From assembly GCA_963798275.1 (NCBI GenBank), contig CAWCTB010000029.1:11742-75741 (forward strand): a stretch of DNA of 64,000 bases, given 5' to 3'. Position numbers and translations under genes: made by a program. Shown here piece after piece: positions 26,902-34,975 of the stretch. Below the pieces are notes generated by a model, which saw nothing but the letters and a program-made list of their open reading frames with translations, ran no database searches and had not been told where the DNA came from. The DNA is from CAWCTB01 sp963798275 (lineage in GTDB: Bacteria; Acidobacteriota; Terriglobia; Terriglobales; Acidobacteriaceae). Numbering within the stretch: the first letter of the stretch is position 1; each line of letters begins with the position of its first letter.

Positions 26902-28147
26902 ATGACAACAAACATTCCACTCAGCGAAAAGGCGGAACGGCGGGAGATTCTCGCTGGTCTTATCGACGAAGCACGCAAACACGTTTACGAGGCGCGATTC
27001 GCAACGCCCCTGGTGCGGCTGAACTATGACGGACCGTCGGAGATCTATCTGAAGCTGGAGTGTTTGCAGCCGATCGGGTCGTTCAAGATTCGTGGTGCTT
27101 ACAACGCGGTCCGGCTGCTGCCAGAGGAGCAACGGCGGTGCGGCGTTTGGACCGTCAGCGCAGGTAACGCCGCCCAGGGTATGGGACTGGCGGCGCTCAG
27201 GGCCGGTGTGCCATGCCAGGTGCTCGTCATGGACACGGCTCCTGCCGCCAAACTCGATGCCATGCGCCGGCTGGGGGCCGAGTATGTGAAAGCTTCATTC
27301 GACGAATGCTGGACAGCGCTGTCGGAGCGTAGCCACCCTGCGATGAAGGGAGTGTTTGTGCATCCCTTTGAAGATGACGAATTCATCGCAGGCAATGCCT
27401 CGCTTGGGCTGGAAATCCCGGAGGACCTGCCGGATGTCGATTGCGTGGTGGCGGCATTTTGGGGGTGGCGGCTTATCGTGCGGGATCGCGGCGGCCATGA
27501 AAGCGCGCGGACGGAAGGTAAAGGTGTTGGGGGCAGAACCGGAAACTGCGGCACCGCTGGCACGGTCGCTGACGGCGGGCTCGGCGCAGAATGTTCCCGA
27601 TTGGAGGGCGAGCTGGGTCGACGGATGCGGAGGCAAGTCGGTCTTCCCGCGCATGTGGAGTCTGGCGCACCACCTGTTAGACGGTTCCATCGTCTCCTCT
27701 CTTGACGAGATTCGGCGGGCCATGCGCATCGTGGCCGAGCGCAATCACGTAATCAGTGAAGGCGTGGGTGCTTGTGCGGTGGCTGCGGGCCTCAGCGGCA
27801 AGTGTGGTCGGGGCAAAATTGTCTGCGTAGTGAGCGGAGGGAACATTGATCTGGCGAAGTTCCTGGAGCTAGTGACACGGCCAGACCCGTCAGCTTTAAG
27901 AGTCTCTCTCTACCCTGAACCGCTCGCGTCCGCGATGAATGTCCCCGGTCCTGATTTCAGGTTTCAAAATGCCATTCAGGCGCATCACAGCCGTTTATTT
28001 ACCGCCGCTTGCAGTGGAATTGCCCATCGTGCTGTTTACCCCCTGGACGAAGTTTTGTGCCAGTCGCTCGCTGAAGCCGCAGAGAAAACCGATCGCCCAA
28101 GCAGCGTAGTATCCATTTTGCCCGTCGAGGTTGACCGCGTGAAGTGA
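26902..28147 (+). CDS. ilvA: Threonine ammonia-lyase/dehydratase, frameshifted
   Basis: A PLP fold type II enzyme. Start ATG 26902. LECLQPIGSFKIRGA carries the PLP lysine, and VSAGNAAQGMG matches the usual SAGNHAQG. The frame breaks at 27457-27460 (GCATTTTGGGGG); removing one T gives AFGGGGLSCGIA, the glycine loop that holds the PLP phosphate. The second frame goes on to GAEPE, SEGVGACAVAA and VVSGGNIDLAKFL. Normal catabolic-type enzymes end about there (near 320 residues). The second frame instead runs 90 codons further to 28147 without similarity. One more +1 event near 27865 would reach tandem stops TAG-TGA at 27870-27875, so the real gene probably ends there. It deaminates Thr (and Ser) to 2-oxobutyrate. 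Confidence 0.85.
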
Positions 28148-28169
28148 GACCATCCCGGACTTTGATCAC

Positions 28170-28198
28170 TTGACGGATCGCACAAATCCCGGTAAGGT
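28170..28198 (+). promoter_or_regulatory. Candidate promoter of the siroheme reductase operon
   Basis: TTGACG (28170-28175) and TAAGGT (28193-28198) are 17 bases apart. A start site near 28205 would put the leader-peptide ATG (28208) almost at the 5' end of the mRNA, so the leader could be translated as a leaderless message. Confidence 0.5.
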
Positions 28199-28207
28199 AC
28201 ACGGAAC

Positions 28208-28300
28208 ATGTTGAGTGTTCGTCAGAATATGGCTTGTTGTCGGGTTACCTGCTGTTGTTGCGGGTCCACATGTTCTGACGCATACGGAAACACCACCTAG
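28208..28300 (+). CDS. Cysteine-rich leader peptide (attenuation sensor)
   Basis: A 30-codon reading frame from ATG 28208 to TAG 28298-28300 encodes a peptide with seven Cys: CC at codons 10-11, CCCC at codons 15-18 and one more at 22. An internal ATG at 28229 would give a 23-residue version with all seven Cys. Six of the Cys lie in runs, far beyond chance for a GC-rich intergenic region. It sits directly before a hairpin with a T-tract and the siroheme-dependent reductase operon. Ribosome stalling on Cys codons under low Cys-tRNA would report cysteine status. Cysteine-run leader peptides before cysteine genes are known from actinobacteria; I know of no description in this kind of organism. 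Confidence 0.75.
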   Translation: MLSVRQNMACCRVTCCCCGSTCSDAYGNTT

Positions 28301-28369
28301 CTCTTTATATTAGACAGGTTTCCTCAACCCACGCGTCAGACTCACCTCTGACACGTGGGTTTTCTTTTT
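28220..28369 (+). promoter_or_regulatory. Transcription attenuator with alternative hairpins
   Basis: Four segments can pair in mutually exclusive ways. Segment 1 is CGTCAGAA (28220-28227), inside the leader frame. Segment 2 is TTCTGACG (28273-28280). Segment 3 is CGTCAGA (28334-28340, within AACCCACGCGTCAGA). Segment 4 is TCTGACACGTGGGTT (28347-28361). 1:2 and 3:4 pairing gives the terminator form. 2:3 pairing (TCTGACG with CGTCAGA) is the antiterminator. A ribosome halted on the first Cys codons (28235 on) covers segment 1 and frees segment 2. A ribosome that reaches the stop at 28298 sits downstream of segment 2 and tends to block it. This is the same logic as the trp and his leaders. Confidence 0.7.
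28325..28369 (+). terminator. Attenuator terminator hairpin
   Basis: AACCCACG (28326-28333) pairs with CGTGGGTT (28354-28361), extended inward by GTCAGA (28335-28340) with TCTGAC (28347-28352), with CTCACC as loop and TTTCTTTTT after the stem. It ends only about 20 bases before the reductase start codon, too close to serve a previous gene alone. Confidence 0.8.
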
Positions 28370-28387
28370 GGCGCGAAAGGTTGGCAA

Positions 28388-30082
28388 ATGTCACAAACGG
28401 TTCAGGAAACAAAGACCCAACGAATCGAGAGGCTCAAACGGGAAAAGAACGCCTGGGAGTGCCTCGACGAGATTCGGGCGTTCGCGCGTAATGGACACCT
28501 CTCGATCCCAGCAGAGTGGTTGGGCACGTACTTTCGGTTCTGGGGCGTCTACACCCAGGGCGACGGAGTTGGCGCGGTTGGCGGCACTGGTGGCGAGGGG
28601 AAGGCGCTTCCGTATTTCATGGTACGCATCCGCATTCCCAATGGACTGCTTCTCTCCCACCAAGTCCGCACCATTGCCGAGGTGGTTGATAAGCACGCCC
28701 GGGGCAACGCCGACCTTACCGTCCGCCAGAATATTCAGCTTCACTGGGTCAGCATTGAGTCTTTGCCGGATGTGCTCGATCGTCTCTGGCGTTGCGGCCT
28801 CACCACCATGGGGTCTTGCGGCGACGATGTCCGCAACATCGTCGGCTGCCCTTTGGCCGGAGTCGATGCTGACGAAATCTACGATGCGTCGTCGCTGGTT
28901 GCGGAAGCCAATCGGCAGTTCGTCGGGAACTCCGAGTTCTACAATCTGCCGCGCAAGTTCAAGATCTGTATCACCGGCTGTAATGTGTGGTGCTCCTATC
29001 CTGAGATCAACGACGTTGGTCTCACTGCTATTCGGCGGAATGGTAATGAGGCCGGCTTCTCGCTGCGCGTGGCCGGAGGACTTTCCACCGAGCCGCATCT
29101 CGCCCAGCGGCTGAACGCGTTCATCCGGCCTAACCAGGTGCTGCCGGTCCTCAAGGGCATCGCCTCGATCTTTCGCGACAGCGACGTGCTACGCGAAAGC
29201 CGTGAACGCGCTCGCCTCAAGTTCCTCTTCCTGAAACATGGCTGGACCGCCGAGCGCTTCCTGCACAAACTGCAGGGACGGCTGGGATTCGAACTCGCTC
29301 CTGCGGTTCCGGAAGAAGTTCCTGATGACGTTTACCGCGATCATGTAGGCGTCCACCGGCAGAAGCAGCCCGGATACTGCTACGTTGGCGCATCCGTTCT
29401 TCGCGGGCGCATCTCCGCCACCCAATTGCACGCTGCCGCCGACCTGGCGGAACGATACGGCCGCGGTGAGCTACGCACCACCAACATGCAGAACCTGCTC
29501 ATTGTGAATGTTCCGGAACGCAACGCTGCTGTCCTTGCGGGTGCGCTGCAATTGACGGGATTACCCACGCACGGCTCGCCGTTCCGGCGCGGCATCATTG
29601 CGTGTTCGGGCACCGAGTTCTGCAAGATTGCCATCACCGAAACCAAGTCCTTCGGCCGATGGCTGGCTGAGGAACTCGATGAGCGCCTGCCCGGCTTCGA
29701 GCAGCACTTGAAGCTGCACATTACCGGTTGCCCCAACAGTTGCGGGCAACACTGGATCGCCGATCTTGGGCTGGAAGGCAAGAAGATCAAGCACAATGGC
29801 CGCCTCATCGACGCCTACTATTTTTGCGTCGGAGGTGCGGTTGGACTGCATCAGTCGATTGCTCGGCCGGTGGGTTATCGCTGCCCGGCTCAGGAGGTGC
29901 CGGACTCCATCGAACGTTTGCTGAAGCGATACCTGGCGGCGAAAGATCCCGACGAGAACCTGCGCCAGTTCTTTGCCCGGCATTCCAACGACGAGATCCG
30001 GGCCTTTCTCGCAGGTGCAGATGTAAATGCAATCGCGCGAGACCCTGCCTCGGGGCGAGTTCCTCATGGAGTAGAAGGATGA
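28388..30082 (+). CDS. Ferredoxin-type sulfite/nitrite reductase (siroheme, 4Fe-4S)
   Basis: 564 residues from ATG 28388, with AAAGG seven bases upstream. Two ferredoxin-like half-domains flank the siroheme core; TVRQNIQLHW and GSCGDDVRNIVGCP in the first half are typical. The cluster/siroheme ligands are CSGTEFC (C-x5-C) and CPNSC (C-x3-C), around residues 410 and 450. Enzymes of this family reduce sulfite to sulfide or nitrite to ammonia with six electrons in the cytoplasm, and sequence alone separates them poorly. The cysteine-sensing leader in front argues for sulfite reduction in cysteine synthesis. It overlaps the siroheme synthase gene by four bases (ATGA). No ATP sulfurylase or APS reductase is in the window. 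Confidence 0.9.
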   Translation: MSQTVQETKTQRIERLKREKNAWECLDEIRAFARNGHLSIPAEWLGTYFRFWGVYTQGDGVGAVGGTGGEGKALPYFMVRIRIPNGLLLSHQVRTIAEVVDKHARGNADLTVRQNIQLHWVSIESLPDVLDRLWRCGLTTMGSCGDDVRNIVGCPLAGVDADEIYDASSLVAEANRQFVGNSEFYNLPRKFKICITGCNVWCSYPEINDVGLTAIRRNGNEAGFSLRVAGGLSTEPHLAQRLNAFIRPNQVLPVLKGIASIFRDSDVLRESRERARLKFLFLKHGWTAERFLHKLQGRLGFELAPAVPEEVPDDVYRDHVGVHRQKQPGYCYVGASVLRGRISATQLHAAADLAERYGRGELRTTNMQNLLIVNVPERNAAVLAGALQLTGLPTHGSPFRRGIIACSGTEFCKIAITETKSFGRWLAEELDERLPGFEQHLKLHITGCPNSCGQHWIADLGLEGKKIKHNGRLIDAYYFCVGGAVGLHQSIARPVGYRCPAQEVPDSIERLLKRYLAAKDPDENLRQFFARHSNDEIRAFLAGADVNAIARDPASGRVPHGVEG

Positions 30083-30714
30083 GTACGCAGCGCCCAGTAC
30101 TCTTCCCCATATTCCTCAAGCTCAACGCGAAGCCATGCCTCGTGGTGGGAGGCGGTCCGATCGCGGAAGGCAAGGTGGAGAGTCTGCTGCGCTCGGGGGC
30201 GCGCGTCACCGTGGTGTCACCCGAAGTCACATCAGCGCTTGCCGAGCGAGTTTGCGACAATGCCCTATGCTGGAAGGCGCGGACGTTCGAATTGGCCGAT
30301 CTCGATGGTGTCTTTCTCGTAGTCGCCGCGACGTCGAGTTTCGAAGCGAATGCCGCTATCTATCACGAAGCTGACCGCCGAGGGGTTCTATGCAACGCCG
30401 TCGATCAGCCGGAGCAATGCCACTTCTACTACCCGGCTGTTGTCGATCGCGGGCCCCTGCAGATCGCAATTTCCACGGCTGGGCTTAGTCCGTCGCTGGC
30501 TCAGCGCTTGCGAAAGGACCTGGAGATCCAGTTTGGACCCGAGTACGAGCCTTGGGTCGAGTGGCTCGGAAGAGTTCGCGCAATTCTGATGCGCCAAGGC
30601 AGCGACTTCGAAACCCGCCAACGCGTCCTCGGGACTCTCGCCAGCCGGCAAACCTTCGAGCGTTTACGGGCCGCCCGGGAACGCAGATTGTCGCGGGAAG
30701 CGGCCGTCGCATGA
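30079..30714 (+). CDS. Precorrin-2 dehydrogenase/sirohydrochlorin ferrochelatase (siroheme synthase)
   Basis: 211 residues matching CysG N-terminal domain/Met8p. The NAD-binding CLVVGGGPIAEGKVESLL leads, then LVVAATSS, GVLCNAVDQPEQCHFYYPA and ISTAGLSPSLAQRLR. It oxidises precorrin-2 to sirohydrochlorin and inserts iron, finishing the siroheme needed by the reductase encoded upstream. Start ATG 30079 overlaps that gene by four bases, and its own stop overlaps the next ATG (30711) by four bases, so the three genes are translationally coupled. Confidence 0.93.
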   Translation: MSTQRPVLFPIFLKLNAKPCLVVGGGPIAEGKVESLLRSGARVTVVSPEVTSALAERVCDNALCWKARTFELADLDGVFLVVAATSSFEANAAIYHEADRRGVLCNAVDQPEQCHFYYPAVVDRGPLQIAISTAGLSPSLAQRLRKDLEIQFGPEYEPWVEWLGRVRAILMRQGSDFETRQRVLGTLASRQTFERLRAARERRLSREAAVA

Positions 30715-31478
30715 GCGCCAGGGTGTATCTGGTCGGCGCCGGTCCAGGCGATCCCGATCTGTTGACCGTCAAGGCGGTTCGAGTGCTGCGGTCAGCCGAC
30801 ATCGTCCTGCACGATGCGCTGGTCACGGAAGAAATACTGCAGATCGCACGGCCCAACACGCAGCTCATCGACGTGGGAAAGCGCGTTGGCGAAAAACGGC
30901 TCACGCAGGACGACATCAACCAGCTTCTGATTGATCTTTCCAGTTGTGCCAACATCGTGGTGCGTCTTAAGGGTGGCGATCCCTCGATCTTCGGTCGAGC
31001 CGCAGAGGAAATCGCCGCATTGCGCATGGCCGGAATTGCCTTTGAGGTTGTGCCTGGAATCACGGCTGCGCTGGCTGCATCCGCCCAAGCCGGCATTACG
31101 CTCACAGATCGCCAGTCGGCCGCGGGCGTGGTGTTTCTCACCGCACAGCAGGCGACCGGCAAAGGCAGGACCAATATCGCTCGCTACGCATCGCAGAACT
31201 GCACGATGGTCATCTACATGCCGGCTGGACACTACCGCGAGATTCGTGGCGACCTTGTGGCCGCAGGCCTGCCGCTGGACACTCCTTGCGTTGTGGCAGC
31301 TAACGCATCCCGGCCAAACCAGGAAGTACTGTGGACGGAGCTCACCGCCTTGGGTTCGACAAGCATGCCGGAATCACCGGCGCTCATCATCATCGGCCCG
31401 GTCGCGCGCAGCTACGATGCCAGCATGGCCTCATCGATTTTTCAGGGTGTCGAAAGCCGTATCGAGGCGGTGCGATAG
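30711..31478 (+). CDS. cobA: Uroporphyrinogen-III C-methyltransferase
   Basis: 255 residues of the SUMT family. YLVGAGPGDPDLLTVKA opens the protein, followed by VRLKGGDPSIFGR, VVPGITAALAAS and a IYMPAGHY segment. These bind S-adenosylmethionine and uroporphyrinogen III. It methylates C2 and C7 to give precorrin-2, the substrate of the preceding enzyme. Together with it and the reductase it forms a self-contained operon: methyltransferase, siroheme synthase and siroheme enzyme under one attenuator. The separate CobA and short siroheme synthase replace the fused CysG of enterobacteria. Confidence 0.93.
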   Translation: MSARVYLVGAGPGDPDLLTVKAVRVLRSADIVLHDALVTEEILQIARPNTQLIDVGKRVGEKRLTQDDINQLLIDLSSCANIVVRLKGGDPSIFGRAAEEIAALRMAGIAFEVVPGITAALAASAQAGITLTDRQSAAGVVFLTAQQATGKGRTNIARYASQNCTMVIYMPAGHYREIRGDLVAAGLPLDTPCVVAANASRPNQEVLWTELTALGSTSMPESPALIIIGPVARSYDASMASSIFQGVESRIEAVR

Positions 31479-31564
31479 GTCCAATAACCAAGCAAATCAC
31501 GGCGTCCAACTATGTTGGCATCCTCTCGATGTCAGTTCTGCTCAGAGTGTCTAACTGGGCGTCG

Positions 31565-32566
31565 CTAGCCATGCGGCGGGATTCGTTTTTTCAGCTGTCG
31601 TGTACGAAGCATTGGAGGCGCAGAGGCGCGCAGTCGATCCATCAGCCAGGCTATGGCCGCGGGATGATTCGCCCAGGCTCCGCCGAGGCAGTCTAAACAA
31701 GTCACAGCTTCCTCATCGCTTCCGATGCTATAGGAACCTGGCATCGAAGTCGGCAGTTTCCGCTGGCCGGTGAGGTAAAGCTCGACAAAGCCATTTCCCT
31801 GGCGTGCATTTTTCAGAGCTTTCTCCGCGCCCAGAAGGTCGCCCGAGAGATAGCGTTCCAATACCTTTCCCCAGGCAAAGCTCGCCATAATCTCACCCTC
31901 ATAGCGTTTCAGCAACTTCCGTGCATTCTCGATCCGATTATGCGCGAGATAACTTCCCAACAGAAGGTCGCGCACACCCTGGTTGTCATTAGGATTCAGC
32001 TCCAATATCCCCTCGTAATGGGTAATCGCATCTTGTTCGAGGCCAACCGCAAGTAGCAATCCCGCCAGCTTGAGACGGGCGCGCATATAGGGTCGGGTCT
32101 CCAGGATGCCCCAGAAGTGTCCCTTGTTTTCGGCGAAGAACTTCGCACCCAGCGCACGTTCTCCGGCGGCCACTGCCCTTTGCATGCCTTCGATGGCAGC
32201 CTTGGGGGAGGTGGCATCGAGTTCGGTCAACAGCATTAGTGCATCCACGCAATCGGGGTCCAATGCCAGCGCGCGCTTGACCAGCTTTCGAGCCTGCGCT
32301 TCCGTTTCGGCCTCCATGGCCTCGAAGGCCAGGTCCTGGGCCTCTTCCTGGGCGGAAAGAGGCGAGTCATCCAGTAGCGACTGCTGCAATCCTGGGCCGC
32401 CCAGTGTTGCAAGAAACTCGTTGGCTTCTTGGAGGCTGGCGAACTGCTTCTCTTCCAGGACCTTTTGAATGCTTCGCAGCATGGATTCAGCACTTAAGCG
32501 CGATGGTGGTTTCTGGTGCGTCTTCTCGGATTTTGGGCGGCGGCCCCTTGCTGGTGCTTTCTTCAC
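31565..32566 (-). CDS. Tetratricopeptide (ST7-like) repeat protein
   Basis: 333 residues, soluble, with a Lys/Arg-rich N-terminus (KKAPARGRRPK) and helical repeats. The stretch GHFWGILETRPYMRAR followed by LELNPNDNQG and LLLGSYLAHNR resembles ST7-type TPR proteins seen in many bacteria. No enzymatic motif is visible; a protein-protein scaffold is likely. It converges with cobA and diverges from the receiver protein gene. Function unknown. Confidence 0.75.
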   Translation of the reverse strand: MKKAPARGRRPKSEKTHQKPPSRLSAESMLRSIQKVLEEKQFASLQEANEFLATLGGPGLQQSLLDDSPLSAQEEAQDLAFEAMEAETEAQARKLVKRALALDPDCVDALMLLTELDATSPKAAIEGMQRAVAAGERALGAKFFAENKGHFWGILETRPYMRARLKLAGLLLAVGLEQDAITHYEGILELNPNDNQGVRDLLLGSYLAHNRIENARKLLKRYEGEIMASFAWGKVLERYLSGDLLGAEKALKNARQGNGFVELYLTGQRKLPTSMPGSYSIGSDEEAVTCLDCLGGAWANHPAAIAWLMDRLRASAPPMLRTRQLKKRIPPHG

Positions 32567-32879
32567 GGTTGGCGTTTGCCTCCGTCCTTAGGATCGCGCG
32601 GCCTGAGGGATGCCTGAGTCTCGCCAGGGCCAGATTCTCGCGCGACGCTGGGTTGCACGGCGAGATGACACCCTAGGTTTCCCTCCCGAAATAGGAATGT
32701 TCCCAATTCGGAGCCATTCCACCGGCAGATTAGGTTTCGCTATTTCTTCGTATGTGGCTCTGCCCGTGGAACTTGCTTCCATACCCCGAAGCTTCGCAAG
32801 CTGGCACAACAGTTGCACTTACACAGGTCGCAAAAGGCAGCTACTCCGTAAACAGGGAGCAGGGTTCAAGGAGACAACG
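32567..32879. other. Divergent regulatory region
   Basis: 313 bases between the TPR gene and the receiver gene. It holds the sigma-54 promoter at 32802-32817 and no gene that I can support. Confidence 0.5.
32802..32817 (+). promoter_or_regulatory. Sigma-54 promoter
   Basis: TGGCACAACAGTTGCA matches the consensus TGGCACG-N4-TTGCA at 15 of the expected positions or equivalents, with GG (-24) and GC (-12) at the required 10-base spacing. The transcript would start near 32829, about 50 bases before the receiver-protein ATG. Confidence 0.75.
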
Positions 32880-33317
32880 ATGCCAAGCTCGGTTGCCAAG
32901 CCCCCGGTCTTTACGATTCTGTTGGTGGAAGACGAGGATGCGGTTCGGGACGTGACCCGGCAAGTGCTGGAGTCGGCGGGTTACCGGGTCTTGGAAGCGT
33001 CGGGACCGGCAGCGGCGCTCCAAATTGCTGACCGATTCGAAGGGAATATCCATCTACTGCTGACCGACATCGTGATGCCATCCATGAACGGACACGATCT
33101 TGCCAGCCATCTCTTGGCCTCCAACGCGGGCTTGATTCGCGTGTTCATGTCAGGGTATGCCAACGATGCTCTCCTGAGGCAATCGTTGGGCAAGCCCCCG
33201 GTTTGGTACATTCAAAAGCCCTTCACGGTGAATGTTCTGCTTTCGCGGATTGCCGAAGCGCTAGGCTTTCCACCGCAGTTGCACCGGCCTGCAAGCTCGC
33301 CCCGCTTGCCAATTTGA
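32880..33317 (+). CDS. Stand-alone receiver-domain response regulator
   Basis: 145 residues from ATG 32880, with AAGGAG about seven bases upstream. A single CheY-like receiver: ILLVEDEDAVRD (acidic pair), phospho-Asp in LLLTDIVMPSMNG, Ser in MSGYAND and Lys in YIQKPF, close to the receiver attached to hybrid histidine kinases. No output domain follows. It is driven by a sigma-54 promoter and converges with motB, so a link to motility control is possible. No partner kinase lies adjacent. Confidence 0.88.
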   Translation: MPSSVAKPPVFTILLVEDEDAVRDVTRQVLESAGYRVLEASGPAAALQIADRFEGNIHLLLTDIVMPSMNGHDLASHLLASNAGLIRVFMSGYANDALLRQSLGKPPVWYIQKPFTVNVLLSRIAEALGFPPQLHRPASSPRLPI

Positions 33318-33347
33318 TTCGCAGGAATCACGGCATGCCGCAGCCAT

Positions 33348-34199
33348 CTAGCGAGGCGTGCCGGTGGCTGCCAACGGGGCCGGACTCGCTCCCGAAGGCG
33401 CTTGCGCGGTGGCGATTTGGGTAGCGGAGATCGCGGCAGCTAGTATCACGAAGTCGACACGGCGATTCATCTGCTGGCCCTCCGGGGTTGCGTTGCTGGC
33501 AACGGGATGGTATTCGGCATAACCCGCTGCCGAGAGTTGCTCGGGAGAGAGGCCGTAGCGCTCGACGAGCAGCTTCACCAATTCTGTGGCGCGCGCGGTG
33601 GAAAGCTCCCAGTTAGATGCAAATTGCGCATTGTGGATCGGGACCGTATCGGTGTGTCCTTCAATGCGAATGGCGCAGTCGTGCTCGCGCAGGACACTGG
33701 CAACCCGGCTGAGGGCTCCGACCGCCTGGGGCTTGATGACGGCCGATCCGCTGGCGTAAAAACCGACCTCCCGCAAGCTTACGATCAGGCCATCAGGCTG
33801 CACTCGCACCGCAACTTCGCGTCGCTTAATCTCGGGCGCGAGGGCTTTTTCGAGTTCGTCTCGTATGGCAGCAAAATCCATCTTGCGGCGGTTGGCCTCG
33901 GAAAGTCCCGGGGCGGCAGAGTTCATGCGATCCAGTTCCCCGGAACTCGACGGAAATTTTCTAGAATTTACGGTGCCGCCCGCCGGTCTTCCCGTATGGG
34001 GTGTTGGCGTGGGGAAAGCACCCAATTCCTGGAATGCCGATTCGATGGCTTCGCCCAAGTGCATGGTTTTTTCCCGGTCCATCCTTGCCGAAGAGAACAT
34101 CACTACGAAAAAAGCGAAGAGCAGCGTGATGAAATCAGCGTAGGAGACCAGCCAACGTTCGTGGCTGTTATGACTGGTAGCACGATGCTTTGGCTTCAC
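33348..34199 (-). CDS. motB: Flagellar stator protein MotB
   Basis: 283 residues. One N-terminal membrane helix contains the proton-binding Asp in WLVSYADFITLLFAFFVV. After a flexible linker with plug-like sequence comes an OmpA-type peptidoglycan-binding domain (about 150-260) with IRIEGHTDTVPI, NWELSTARA and NRRVDFVI. With MotA it forms the ion channel that drives the flagellar rotor and anchors it to peptidoglycan. It overlaps motA by four bases. A Pro/Ala-rich tail of about 25 residues extends beyond the usual end. Confidence 0.95.
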   Translation of the reverse strand: MKPKHRATSHNSHERWLVSYADFITLLFAFFVVMFSSARMDREKTMHLGEAIESAFQELGAFPTPTPHTGRPAGGTVNSRKFPSSSGELDRMNSAAPGLSEANRRKMDFAAIRDELEKALAPEIKRREVAVRVQPDGLIVSLREVGFYASGSAVIKPQAVGALSRVASVLREHDCAIRIEGHTDTVPIHNAQFASNWELSTARATELVKLLVERYGLSPEQLSAAGYAEYHPVASNATPEGQQMNRRVDFVILAAAISATQIATAQAPSGASPAPLAATGTPR

Positions 34200-34975
34200 C
34201 GCGCGACCTCCGCGGCGGGCTGTGACTTGGGCACATCTTTCAAGAACCCAAGCAGCTTGGTTTCCAGCATGCGCGGGTTCATGCCTTCGAGAATCGAGAC
34301 CACTCCCTCCAGCGTCATTTCACGCAGGATCTGTTCTTCGCGAATCCTAAAACGCAGCTTGCCCGAGGACGGCAGAAAGAAGAGGTTGGCCGATCCGACT
34401 CCGTAGACGGTGGCAACGAAGGCCACCGCGATACCGCGTCCGACCTCATCCAGGTTATCCAGGTGTTGCATGACCTGAATCAGGCCCAGCACGGCGCCAA
34501 TGATGCCGATGGTGGGCGAGAAGCCTCCGGCGGATTCGAACACCTTGGGTATGTTTTCTTCGTATTCCGCCTGATTATCCAGTTCCAGCTGCATCATCTT
34601 CCGCAGTTCCTGCGGCTCGGTGCCGTCCACCGCGAGCATGAGCGACTTCTTGAGAAAGGTGTCGCTGATGGCCGGAAGTTCGGCATCCAGGGAAACAATG
34701 CCATCCTTGCGCGCCTTGTTAGCGTAAGCAACGAGTTGACGGATCATCTGTTGGGGATCGAGTTTGTGCTCGAAGAAGACGGTAGCCAGCCGGCGAAAAG
34801 CGCGGAAAACCACGGCCAGCGGAAACTGCAACATGATGGCGCCCAGTGTGCCCCCGAATACGATCATGGCGGCGGTCGGCTGCAGTATCTGGGATATTTT
34901 GCCACCCTCCAGAATCAGGCCGGCGATGATTCCGCCAATGCCGACGATAAGCCCGCCGAAGCTACTCTTGTCCAC
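34196..34975 (-). CDS. motA: Flagellar stator protein MotA
   Basis: 259 residues from GTG 34975, preceded by GAAGGA at seven to eight bases. This start gives VDKSSFGGLIVGIGG, the usual MotA beginning. An ATG at 35029 would instead add a run of six Thr encoded by the CGT repeat and no conserved sequence. Four membrane helices with a large cytoplasmic loop follow, including MLQFPLAVVFRAFRR, conserved GGFSPTIGIIGAVLGLIQ and AVAFVATVYGVGSANLFFLP. It forms the proton channel with MotB. The start lies inside the 3' end of flbD (14-base overlap). Confidence 0.95.
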   Translation of the reverse strand: MDKSSFGGLIVGIGGIIAGLILEGGKISQILQPTAAMIVFGGTLGAIMLQFPLAVVFRAFRRLATVFFEHKLDPQQMIRQLVAYANKARKDGIVSLDAELPAISDTFLKKSLMLAVDGTEPQELRKMMQLELDNQAEYEENIPKVFESAGGFSPTIGIIGAVLGLIQVMQHLDNLDEVGRGIAVAFVATVYGVGSANLFFLPSSGKLRFRIREEQILREMTLEGVVSILEGMNPRMLETKLLGFLKDVPKSQPAAEVAR

